DNA from: Aliamphritea hakodatensis
GTDB lineage: Bacteria; Pseudomonadota; Gammaproteobacteria; Pseudomonadales; Balneatricaceae
Assembly: GCF_024347195.1 (NCBI RefSeq)
Contig: NZ_AP025281.1
Location: 2,046,001 to 2,110,000, forward strand
Direction: 5' to 3'
Length of the DNA: 64,000 nucleotides
How positions within the stretch are numbered: position 1 is the stretch's first letter; each line of letters begins with the position of its first letter. The notes beneath the pieces are model-generated. The model was given only the letters and a program-made list of their open reading frames with translations. It did no database searches and was not told the origin of the DNA. The position numbers and the translations under genes were made by a program. This document shows positions 33,951-41,901 of the stretch, piece after piece.

Positions 33951-36545
33951 TTACGCAGTCGCGATCACGCTTGAAGCTGCATTGGTGTAAGAGTCGATCT
34001 GGTCGAAGTTCAGGTAGCGGTAAACATCTTCAGCCATGCTGTCGATCTTAGTCGCGTATTCCATGTACTCTTCAACGGTCGGGATCTTACCCAGCAGCGC
34101 AGCAACCGCCGCCAGTTCTGCAGAAGACAGGTAAACGTTAGCACCTGTACCCAGGCGGTTTGGGAAGTTACGTGTAGAAGTAGATACAACAGTCGTGTTG
34201 TCGCCTACACGTGCCTGGTTACCCATACACAGGGAGCAGCCTGGCATTTCCATACGGGCGCCGGCTTTACCGAAGATGTTGTAGTAACCTTCTTCAGTCA
34301 GCTGAGCGGCATCCATCTTGGTTGGCGGTGCAATCCACATGCGGGTCGGCAGAGTTGTGCCAGCCGCATCCAGCAGTTTACCTGCAGCGCGGAAGTGACC
34401 GATGTTGGTCATGCATGAACCCAGGAATACTTCGTCGATCTGTACGCCGGCAACTTCAGTCAGGGTCTTCACGTCATCCGGGTCGTTCGGGCAGGCCAGG
34501 ATAGGCTCTTTTACGTCAGCCAGATCGATTTCGATAACAGCTGCGTATTCAGCATCTGCATCGCCTTCCATCAGTTCCGGATTGGCCAGCCATGCTTCCA
34601 TGTTACCGATGCGGCGCTCGATCGTACGCGGGTCACCGTAACCTTCAGACAGCATCCACTTCAGCATGGTGATGTTGGAGTTCAGGTATTCACGGATAGG
34701 CGCTTCGTTCAGCTTGATAGAACATGCAGCAGCAGAACGTTCTGCGGCAGAGTCAGACAGTTCGAATGCCTGCTCAACTTTCAGATCCGGCAGGCCTTCG
34801 ATTTCCAGAATACGGCCAGAGAAGATGTTCTTCTTGCCGGCTTTAGCAACGGTCAGCAGACCCTGCTTGATCGCGTAGTAAGGAATCGCGTTAACCAGGT
34901 CACGCAGAGTAACACCTGGCTGCAGAGTGTCGCCCTTGAAGCGAACCAGTACAGACTCAGGCATATCCAGAGGCATAACACCGGTTGCTGCAGCGAATGC
35001 AACCAGACCGGAACCGGCAGGGAAAGAAATGCCGATTGGGAAGCGGGTGTGAGAGTCACCACCGGTACCGACTGTGTCAGGCAGCAGCATACGGTTCAGC
35101 CAGGAGTGGATTACACCGTCACCAGGACGCAGGGAAACACCGCCGCGGTTCATGATGAAGTCTGGCAGGGTGTGGTGAGTCTGAACATCAACCGGCTTAG
35201 GGTAAGCGGCGGTGTGACAGAAAGACTGCATAGTCAGATCAGCAGAGAAGCCCAGGCAAGCCAGATCTTTCAGCTCGTCGCGGGTCATCGGGCCGGTAGT
35301 GTCCTGAGAGCCTACGGTGGTCATCTTAGGTTCGCAGTATGCACCAGGGCGGATACCTTCAACGCCACAGGCTTTACCCACCATCTTCTGTGCCAGAGAG
35401 AAACCTTTGCCAGTGTCGGCAGGTTGCTCTGGCTTACGGAACAGGTCAGATGCTCCCAGACCCAGTGCTTCACGGGCACGTTCAGTCAGGCCACGGCCAA
35501 TGATCAGCGGGATACGGCCGCCGGCACGGACTTCGTCCAGCAGTACAGGAGTCTTCAGACCGAATTCGCACAGGGTTTCGCCAGTTTCAGCGTTCTTGGC
35601 AACACCTTCGTACGGGTAAACGTCTACTACGTCACCCATGTTCATCTTGGCAACATCCATTTCGATCGGCAGGGCGCCGGCATCTTCCATGGTGTTGAAG
35701 AAGATCGGAGCAATCTTGCCGCCGAAGCAGTAACCGCCAGCGCGCTTGTTCGGTACGTTCGGGATATCGTCACCGAAGAACCACAGCACAGAGTTAGTGG
35801 CAGACTTACGGGAAGAACCTGTACCGACAACGTCACCTACGTAGGCAACAGGGTGGCCTTTAGCCTTCACTTCTTCGATCTGCTTCAGAGGGCCAACGCT
35901 GCCATTGTTAACCGGCTCGATGCCTTCACGTTCCATTTTCAGCATGGCGTTCGCGTGCAGCGGGATATCAGGGCGGGTGAACGCATCCGGTGCAGGAGAC
36001 AGGTCATCTGTGTTGGTTTCGCCCGGTACCTTGAAGACGGTAACGGTGATTTTTTCAGCCAGTTCAGGCTTGCTGGTGAACCATTCGCCCGCAGCCCATG
36101 ATTCCATGATCTGTTTAGCGTACGTGTTACCGGCATCCGCCTTGTCTTTTACGTCGTAGAACGCATCAAACATCAGCAGAGTGTGGGACAGCGCTTTAAC
36201 GGCAGTCGGTGCCAGTGCGTCATTGTCCAGTGCTGCGATCAGTGGCTCGATGTTATAACCGCCCAGCATTGTGCCCAGCAGTTCTACAGCTTTAACCTGA
36301 TCTACCAGAGGGGAAGTCGCTTCACCCTTTGCAACGGCAGCCAGGAAACCGGCTTTTACATAAGCTGCCTGGTCAACACCGGCAGGTACACGGTTTTCCA
36401 GCAGATCAAGGATGTATGCTTCTTCGCCAGCTGGCGGGTTTTTCAGCAGCTCAACCAGTGCAGCTGTCTGATCTGCATCCAGTGGTTTAGCCGGCACGCC
36501 TTCCTGGGCGCGTTCTTCTACATGTTTACGGTAAGCTTCAAGCAC
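33951..36545 (-). CDS. acnB: Aconitate hydratase B
   Basis: The main TCA-cycle aconitase, isomerising citrate and isocitrate with a 4Fe-4S cluster. An 864-residue protein with the AcnB order: HEAT-like N-terminal domain (about 1-160), swivelling domain (about 165-380) and the catalytic cluster domain. Cluster ligands are the Cys of FLGSCMTNIGHF and the pair in GCSLCMGNQARV near the C-terminus. ATG at 36545 gives the standard MLEAYRKHVEERAQEG start. Convergent with the TauE/SafE gene. Many AcnB proteins also bind mRNA when the cluster is lost. Confidence 0.98.
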   Translation of the reverse strand: MLEAYRKHVEERAQEGVPAKPLDADQTAALVELLKNPPAGEEAYILDLLENRVPAGVDQAAYVKAGFLAAVAKGEATSPLVDQVKAVELLGTMLGGYNIEPLIAALDNDALAPTAVKALSHTLLMFDAFYDVKDKADAGNTYAKQIMESWAAGEWFTSKPELAEKITVTVFKVPGETNTDDLSPAPDAFTRPDIPLHANAMLKMEREGIEPVNNGSVGPLKQIEEVKAKGHPVAYVGDVVGTGSSRKSATNSVLWFFGDDIPNVPNKRAGGYCFGGKIAPIFFNTMEDAGALPIEMDVAKMNMGDVVDVYPYEGVAKNAETGETLCEFGLKTPVLLDEVRAGGRIPLIIGRGLTERAREALGLGASDLFRKPEQPADTGKGFSLAQKMVGKACGVEGIRPGAYCEPKMTTVGSQDTTGPMTRDELKDLACLGFSADLTMQSFCHTAAYPKPVDVQTHHTLPDFIMNRGGVSLRPGDGVIHSWLNRMLLPDTVGTGGDSHTRFPIGISFPAGSGLVAFAAATGVMPLDMPESVLVRFKGDTLQPGVTLRDLVNAIPYYAIKQGLLTVAKAGKKNIFSGRILEIEGLPDLKVEQAFELSDSAAERSAAACSIKLNEAPIREYLNSNITMLKWMLSEGYGDPRTIERRIGNMEAWLANPELMEGDADAEYAAVIEIDLADVKEPILACPNDPDDVKTLTEVAGVQIDEVFLGSCMTNIGHFRAAGKLLDAAGTTLPTRMWIAPPTKMDAAQLTEEGYYNIFGKAGARMEMPGCSLCMGNQARVGDNTTVVSTSTRNFPNRLGTGANVYLSSAELAAVAALLGKIPTVEEYMEYATKIDSMAEDVYRYLNFDQIDSYTNAASSVIATA

Positions 36546-36950
36546 GATATAGCCCTCATCTGTTGTCTCTGTCCGGCTCCATAGAACAGCCGGTGGTCGA
36601 ATGGCCCATATTTTGGACGATTCTTGAATTTGGCGCGTGAATTCTAGCTCAAACCGGTGAAAAAGTTAAGTTTTGTCAACAATGTTTATGTTAATACTTT
36701 CCGCTTATACCGATTCAGCCCTGACAACGGGCCTGTCTGGATAATACGGGGGGAAGTTTACGGTTTTTGTTGCTTAACTCTCTGTAAAATAAGGGTTTTG
36801 TGTTGATGCTATTATTGTTTTTATGATGCTTTATCCGTGTAAAAGCGATCACTTTACAGAAATAGCTTGTCAGTGTGCGACATAGGCCAGAATGCAAAAG
36901 TGTAGACAGTCAGGACGAAAATGGTTTTTTTATTGGGTTTTTTGGGCTGG

Positions 36951-36962
36951 ATTGTCGACAAT
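36951..36962. promoter_or_regulatory. Palindrome ATTGTCGACAAT (GntR/FadR-type operator candidate)
   Basis: A perfect 12-bp palindrome. FadR-subfamily GntR regulators bind sites with a central GT..AC core of this kind, and closely similar TTGTCGACAA sites are associated with propionate (methylcitrate) regulation in some proteobacteria. It lies about 405 bp upstream of acnB and 237 bp upstream of the YebC-family gene. Assignment to a regulator is inference from memory of the motif. Confidence 0.4.
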
Positions 36963-37001
36963 TTGCGTAGCCTAAAGGGTTTTTAAAATTTTTATGAATT
37001 T

Positions 37002-37018
37002 TTTAGGACATTCCTAAA
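37002..37018. promoter_or_regulatory. Palindrome TTTAGGA-CAT-TCCTAAA
   Basis: Perfect 7-bp arms with a 3-nt centre, 40 bp downstream of the other palindrome. The size and symmetry suit a dimeric regulator. No family is assigned. Confidence 0.4.
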
Positions 37019-37198
37019 CCTGTAGAGGCGTGCCCGGGTGTTTTGTCAGCAAACTGAGCCTGTCATGCGATAAACTGCCATCTGAATCACTTTAATCTCT
37101 AAGAATCAGGCATATTTGCATGTCGGGGTAGTGATAATTGCCGTCAGGCATTAGAATCCATGTCATTGCTTTGAGTATCGGATGAAAGAGTATTTCTA

Positions 37199-37921
37199 AT
37201 GGGAAGAAGTTTTGAAAATCGTAAAGCATCTATGGCGAAAACCCAGGGTGCTAAATCTAAGTTATATGCCAAGTACGGGAAAGAGCTTTATGTTTGCGCA
37301 AAAAGTGGTGGCGTAGACCCGGACGGCAACTTGTCTCTGCGACGTTTGATCGAAAAAGCAAAAAAAGATCAGGTTCCGGCCCACGTAATTGATAAAGCGC
37401 TGGACAAAGCCAGTGGCGGTGGCGGCGAAGACTACTCACACGCCCGTTACGAAGGTTTTGGTCCGGGCGGCTGCATGGTGATTGTTGACTGTCTGACGGA
37501 CAACAACAACCGTACCTTCGGTGACGTGCGTACTGCCTTTAACAAAGGTAAGGCGAAGCTGGGCGGTCAGGGTGCTGTGGCACACATGTTTGATCACCGC
37601 GCAGTACTGGTATTTCCTCACGGCGATGAAGATGAAATTCTTGAGCTGCTGATGATGGCCGACGTGGATGTGGCTGATATCGAAAGCGAAGACGGCAAGA
37701 TCACTGTTTACGCGCCGCATACCGAATTCTTCAAAGCGAAAACAGCATTGCATGAAGCGCTGCCGGACGTTGAGTTCGACGTGGAGGAAATCACCTTCGT
37801 TCCTCAGACTATCAGCGAGCTGAGCGGTGAAGATGTAGAACAGTTCGAGAAGTTTATGGACCTGCTGAACGACTGCGATGATGTTCAGGAAATCTACCAC
37901 AACGCTGAGATTGCTGAGTGA
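37199..37921 (+). CDS. YebC/PmpR family protein, YeeN-type paralog
   Basis: A 240-residue protein of the YebC/TACO1 family, whose members act in translation (relief of proline stalling) and have been described as transcription regulators. The N-terminus MGRSFENRKASMAKTQGAKS, the VDPDGNLSLRRLIEKAKKDQVPAHVIDKAL stretch and the EGFGPGG loop match the family. The whole resembles E. coli YeeN more than YebC (KIYAKFG/KLYAKYG, DDVQEIYHN end). ATG at 37199. It stands alone after a long AT-rich upstream region and before a terminator. Confidence 0.92.
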   Translation: MGRSFENRKASMAKTQGAKSKLYAKYGKELYVCAKSGGVDPDGNLSLRRLIEKAKKDQVPAHVIDKALDKASGGGGEDYSHARYEGFGPGGCMVIVDCLTDNNNRTFGDVRTAFNKGKAKLGGQGAVAHMFDHRAVLVFPHGDEDEILELLMMADVDVADIESEDGKITVYAPHTEFFKAKTALHEALPDVEFDVEEITFVPQTISELSGEDVEQFEKFMDLLNDCDDVQEIYHNAEIAE

Positions 37922-37946
37922 TATAGGCAATCGCGTTCGTTAAAGT

Positions 37947-37974
37947 AAAAAGCCCTGCACTGCAGGGCTTTTTT
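37947..37974 (+). terminator. Intrinsic terminator after the YeeN-type gene
   Basis: AAAAAGCCCTGCA / TGCAGGGCTTTTTT with almost no loop beyond CAC; probably active in both directions. Confidence 0.9.
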
Positions 37975-37992
37975 GTATCTGTAGTCTGGGCA

Positions 37993-38604
37993 TTAAAGCG
38001 TCACCACCCGGATCGCCAGCGCGAGTAATACCAGCCCGGTGATCCGGTTAATCCACTGGCTGTTGCGCTGTAACCGGCTCAGCACTGAACCTTTCGACAA
38101 CACCAGACACACCAGCGTGTACCACAAGCCATCAACAAGGGTGGCGGTGGCAATCAGAATCAGTTTATCGGCCTGGCTTGCATCGGCAGAAACGAACTGG
38201 GAAAACAGCGCAATGAAGAAAATTGCCAGCTTGGGATTCAGTAATGAAATCAGCAGGCCTTCCTGACCGGCCTGTACCAGTGAAACCTGCCGGCTGGCGG
38301 TGACATTCAGTGCACCGGCGGCCCCCGCCCTGATCGCCTGTACTCCAATCCATGCCAGATAGGCAGCACCTGCCCAGGTGATGAAGGTAAACAGCTGGCC
38401 GGACTGGCTGATTAGAAGGGATAAGCCTGTCACTGTGGCGAACGCCCACAGGCCAACGCCGGCAGCGTGTGTCCAACTGGTGAGTAAACCGTGCTGGCGG
38501 CTGTTATTAACCGTCTGTTTAAGCACCACGGCCAGACTCGGCCCGGGAGACATCGCCCCCAGGCAGCAAACCAGAAAAAGTGAAAGCCAGGCGGTGAATG
38601 TCAT
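37993..38604 (-). CDS. LysE/RhtB family amino-acid exporter
   Basis: A 203-residue inner-membrane exporter with six predicted helices. The N-terminal FLVCCLGAMSPGPSLAVVLKQTV with the conserved PGP motif and the LLISLLNPKLAIFF segment (NPK) define the LysE/RhtB family, which exports homoserine, threonine, leucine or lysine-like compounds. Substrate not assignable. It is convergent with the YeeN-type gene and divergent from the racemase gene. Confidence 0.9.
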   Translation of the reverse strand: MTFTAWLSLFLVCCLGAMSPGPSLAVVLKQTVNNSRQHGLLTSWTHAAGVGLWAFATVTGLSLLISQSGQLFTFITWAGAAYLAWIGVQAIRAGAAGALNVTASRQVSLVQAGQEGLLISLLNPKLAIFFIALFSQFVSADASQADKLILIATATLVDGLWYTLVCLVLSKGSVLSRLQRNSQWINRITGLVLLALAIRVVTL

Positions 38605-38775
38605 GTATTGATCCTTAAGCAGATAACGGTTCCCTGAAGAGCTGCATTTAAGCGTTGTGACACGTGAAATGCAACTGGCAGGCTGGAGTCTTATTGCATG
38701 TCAGGCAATAAATAAATTGTGTCATTCAATGTGCCGTGCCAGACTTTTTCGCACTCAATGAAAGCAGGAGGCGTT

Positions 38776-39477
38776 ATGAAAACAATCGGCATGCTGGGTG
38801 GCATGAGCTGGGAATCCAGTGCGGACTATTATGCCGCGCTGAACCGGGGCGTTAAACAACAACTGGGCGGCCTGCATTCCGCGAAAGTCTGTATGCTGAG
38901 TGTGGACTTTGCGGAGATTGAGCAGTTACAACACGCCGGCGACTGGCAGCAACTGGCAGAAATTCTGGCCGGGCAGGCGGCGGCTACTGAACGGGGCGGA
39001 GCGGACTTTCTGCTCATCGCCACCAACACCATGCATAAGGTGGCTGATGAGGTGGAAGCGGCCATCAGCATTCCTTTATTTCATATTGCCGATGTAACCG
39101 CCGAAAAACTGCTGGCGGACGGTGTTCAGAAAATCGGTTTGCTGGGCACCCGTTTCACCATGGCAGAAGACTTTTATAAAGGCCGCTTAACCAACAAGTT
39201 TGGCTTGCAGGTACTGGTGCCGGATGCTGCTCAGCAGGATGATGTTCACCGCATCATTTATGAAGAACTGTGTCAGGGCCAGGTGAAGGATACTTCACGG
39301 CAGGTGTACCTGAAGATTATTGACAACCTGTTTGCCCGTGGCGCTGAAGGGGTGATCCTCGGCTGTACCGAAATCGCCATGCTGGTGAAGCCTGAGCATA
39401 CCACTGTGCCTTTATATGACACCACTGCACTGCATGCGGAAGGTGCCGTTAAGCTCGCGCTGCAAGAGGATTCTTAG
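38776..39477 (+). CDS. Amino-acid racemase of the Asp/Glu racemase family (YgeA-like)
   Basis: A 233-residue cofactor-independent racemase resembling E. coli YgeA. Both halves carry the expected catalytic positions: ATNTMHKVADE in the first half, where YgeA-type enzymes use Thr instead of the usual Cys, and GCTEIAMLV with Cys in the second half. MKTIGMLGGMSWESSADYY is nearly the YgeA start. The ATG at 38776 follows GCAGGAGGCG; the upstream in-frame start at 38719 lacks family residues. Probably racemises a broad set of amino acids. Divergent from the LysE exporter. Confidence 0.9.
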   Translation: MKTIGMLGGMSWESSADYYAALNRGVKQQLGGLHSAKVCMLSVDFAEIEQLQHAGDWQQLAEILAGQAAATERGGADFLLIATNTMHKVADEVEAAISIPLFHIADVTAEKLLADGVQKIGLLGTRFTMAEDFYKGRLTNKFGLQVLVPDAAQQDDVHRIIYEELCQGQVKDTSRQVYLKIIDNLFARGAEGVILGCTEIAMLVKPEHTTVPLYDTTALHAEGAVKLALQEDS

Positions 39478-39550
39478 CAGGCTGCCTTCAGGCTGACTAA
39501 ACTGTTAATCAGACAGCATCTGAAACAGTTACAGTCAGCAGGAGGCGGTT

Positions 39551-39988
39551 ATGATCATCAACCATCAGGTGGGAATTGCCGGCAGTGCCACGGACATCTA
39601 CGAAGCACTTACCACCAATGAAGGGCTAATGGACTGGTGGACCAACGATGTCACCGGTGCCGGCGAAGTCGGCTCAGTCATACAGTTCAGATTTAACGGC
39701 GGCGGGCCGGATTTTCAGGTCACCGAACTGATCCCGGATCAAAAGGTTGTCTGGCGGCACCATGGCGATATGCCGGAAGCCTGGAAGGGCACGGAAGTCA
39801 GCTTTGACCTCATCCCCCGGGAAAATCAGGTAATGGTGCGTTTCCGCCACGCCAACTGGGAAGAAGCGACCGACTTTATGGCCCATTGCACCACCAAGTG
39901 GGCGGTGTTTCTGCTGAGCCTTAAAGCCCTGATCGAGACCGGTACCGGCCAGCCGTTTCCCGATGACATTCACATCGACCACAGCTGA
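39551..39988 (+). CDS. SRPBCC (AHSA1-like) family protein
   Basis: A 145-residue START-like lipid/ligand-binding-fold protein. MIINHQVGIAGSATDIYEALTTNEGLMDWWTNDVTG and KVVWRHHGDMPEAWKGTEVSF fit the AHSA1/polyketide-cyclase-like group. The hydrophobic-cavity fold suggests ligand binding, but no function is known. AGGAGGC stands before the ATG. It runs 5 bp ahead of a small CPXCG gene, so they are probably co-transcribed. Confidence 0.85.
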   Translation: MIINHQVGIAGSATDIYEALTTNEGLMDWWTNDVTGAGEVGSVIQFRFNGGGPDFQVTELIPDQKVVWRHHGDMPEAWKGTEVSFDLIPRENQVMVRFRHANWEEATDFMAHCTTKWAVFLLSLKALIETGTGQPFPDDIHIDHS

Positions 39989-39993
39989 TCATC

Positions 39994-40185
39994 ATGCAGT
40001 GCCTTGAAGAGCGGCGGGTGGAATGCCCTTATTGCGGTGCCGGTTTTACCTGCCTGCTGGATTGCAGCGCCGGCAACCAACAATACACTGAAGACTGTCA
40101 GGTGTGTTGTCAGCCCATTGTCTTTGATCTGTTCATTACCGACGGGGAAGCGGAGATACAGCTGCGCCGTGAAGATGACGCCTGA
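39994..40185 (+). CDS. CPXCG motif zinc-ribbon-like small protein
   Basis: A 63-residue protein of the CPXCG-motif family. The metal-binding pairs CPYCG (near residue 9) and C-QVCCQPI (near 35) give a zinc-ribbon-like arrangement, with the family's Q(Y)xEDC pattern between them. The function is unknown. Its ATG is 5 bp after the SRPBCC stop, and the gene ends 67 bp before yhiN. Confidence 0.88.
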   Translation: MQCLEERRVECPYCGAGFTCLLDCSAGNQQYTEDCQVCCQPIVFDLFITDGEAEIQLRREDDA

Positions 40186-40252
40186 AACACTGTTTCAGGT
40201 GCCTGTATCTGTGTACACTACGCGCCTTTCAGATTGACAGAGACAACACACA

Positions 40253-41434
40253 GTGGAAAGCCGCGACGTAGTAATTATTGGTGCCGGAGCCTCAGGATTA
40301 ATGACGGCTGCAACCGCCGGATACCGGGGCAGGGATGTGCTGGTTCTGGAGCACACCAAAAAGGTTGGCCGTAAGATCCTTATGTCTGGCGGCGGCCGCT
40401 GTAACTTCACTAACATCCACAACAGCCCGGATAACTTTCTCTCTGCCAATGCGCACTTTTCCAAGTCTGCCCTGAGCCGTTATAAAGCCGCTGACTTTAT
40501 CGAACTGGTGGAGCGTCACGGGGTGGAATTCCACGAGAAAACCCTTGGCCAGTTGTTCTGTAATGAATCCAGTAAAGAAATCCTGCAATTGCTGCTTACC
40601 GAATGTGACTGGTCCGGTACCGAAATCCGTACTGAAACCAGCGTAAACAAGGTTGAAGCACTGGCCGACGGCGGCTACCGGCTGGAAACCACCTCAGGTG
40701 AACTGCAGTGTCAGTCGCTGGTGATTGCCACCGGCGGGCTGTCGATTCCTAACGGCGGCGCAACCTCCTTTGCCTATGATCTGGCCCGACAGTTCGGTAT
40801 GGAAGTCACCGAACTGCAAGCGGCATTGGTGCCGTTCACCCTGCAACCGAAAGATCTGGAGCACTTTAAGCCGCTCTCCGGTGTATCCCATCCGGTCACC
40901 GCCAGCATCGGTAAGGTTAGTTTCCGTGAGAACATGCTGTTCACCCACCGGGGTATCAGCGGCCCGGCGATTCTGCAGATCTCTTCATACTGGCAGCCGG
41001 GCACCGAAGTAACCATCGACCTGTTTCCGGAACTGGACCTCAGTGACTGGCTGCTTGAGGCAAAAACTCAGCACGGCAAAGCCGATATCGTAAACCAGCT
41101 TGCACAGCTGATGAGTAAGAGGATGTCGCAGACCTTCTGTGAACTCTGGAACATCAGCGGCCCGATGAATCAGTTCGACAACAAAAAGCTGGCGGCCATC
41201 GCTGACCAGTTCCACAACTGGACCGTTAAACCCAGCGGCACGGAAGGCTACCGCACCGCCGAAGTCACTCTGGGCGGCATCATCACGGATGAAGTGTCTT
41301 CAAAAACCTTTGAAGCCAAAAAAGCCCCGGGGCTGTACTTCGTGGGTGAATGTCTGGACGTTACCGGCCACCTGGGCGGCCACAACTTCCAGTGGGCTTG
41401 GGCCTGCGGCTTCGCCGCCGGGCAGTTTGTGTGA
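40253..41434 (+). CDS. yhiN: FAD-dependent oxidoreductase of the HI0933/YhiN family
   Basis: A 393-residue flavoprotein. The N-terminal dinucleotide motif DVVIIGAGASGLMTA (about 5-19), GGGRCNFTN near 48, the ATGGLSIPNGGATSFAYDLA block near 160 and the C-terminal GLYFVGECLDVTGHLGGHNFQWAWACG identify the family, whose reaction is unclear. GTG start at 40253. Its last conserved segment (41247-41317) recurs as degenerate copies at 44302 and 47464, which shows that the adjacent island has duplicated the end of this gene. Confidence 0.9.
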   Translation: MESRDVVIIGAGASGLMTAATAGYRGRDVLVLEHTKKVGRKILMSGGGRCNFTNIHNSPDNFLSANAHFSKSALSRYKAADFIELVERHGVEFHEKTLGQLFCNESSKEILQLLLTECDWSGTEIRTETSVNKVEALADGGYRLETTSGELQCQSLVIATGGLSIPNGGATSFAYDLARQFGMEVTELQAALVPFTLQPKDLEHFKPLSGVSHPVTASIGKVSFRENMLFTHRGISGPAILQISSYWQPGTEVTIDLFPELDLSDWLLEAKTQHGKADIVNQLAQLMSKRMSQTFCELWNISGPMNQFDNKKLAAIADQFHNWTVKPSGTEGYRTAEVTLGGIITDEVSSKTFEAKKAPGLYFVGECLDVTGHLGGHNFQWAWACGFAAGQFV

Positions 41435-41901
41435 TCAGAGATGTTAGGTTAGACAAGCGGACGTTTGTCTGATCTCTAAGTTTAAGTTTTATATCAACCT
41501 GATGTTTATGAAGGGTAGAGCCACTTGTATCTCGGGTGGCTGTTTTGTATCAACGCGGACACGCTGGTTTTGGCTATTCTCAGTAACACACATTTCTCAT
41601 CTGACAACGCTCGGATAGCTCTTTCTCGTATGCTTGCTGTCTATCAATAACAGCTATATTTCAGTCTTGCCTTTTCCATTAATCGATTACATATTAAGCA
41701 CTTAAGGACCTCGCTGTGCAGACTTACGCGCCCAGTCAGTCATCACAACACGCATGCTCATTTTTATCGGAGGAAAGTGGGTTTGATGTCTAAAAAATGT
41801 TTAAATTCAATTGGTTGCAGCTATAAGTGTTTTCTGTGTTGTCAGAAAAATACACACGCTCGTTATTAAAATGTTATGTCATTCTGATGGAGTAGATAAA
41901 A
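41435..41901. other. Left junction of the accessory island
   Basis: A 467-bp stretch without a gene. Directly after the yhiN stop is a nested hairpin (AGAGAT, AGACAA, TTTGTCT, ATCTCT; about 41437-41477) that may terminate yhiN, although it has no T run. Further right the DNA becomes AT-rich, and a second hairpin near 41832-41856 precedes the ATPase gene. The start of foreign DNA is somewhere in this stretch. Confidence 0.45.

Larger units (their letters stand above)
36546..37198. other. 653-bp regulatory gap between acnB and the YebC/YeeN-type gene
   Basis: No gene or RNA gene is convincing here; the only ORF (36715-36897, minus) has no family character. The right half is very AT-rich and contains two perfect palindromes, listed separately, so this looks like an extended promoter region shared by two divergent genes. 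Confidence 0.55.

Noticed and set aside
35049..36101. A 350-codon plus-strand ORF opposite acnB.
   Set aside because: Antisense frame of a conserved gene, no recognisable domain or ribosome-binding site.
36715..36897. Small ORF in the acnB-YeeN gap.
   Set aside because: Sixty codons, poor start context, no known family; more likely noncoding regulatory DNA.
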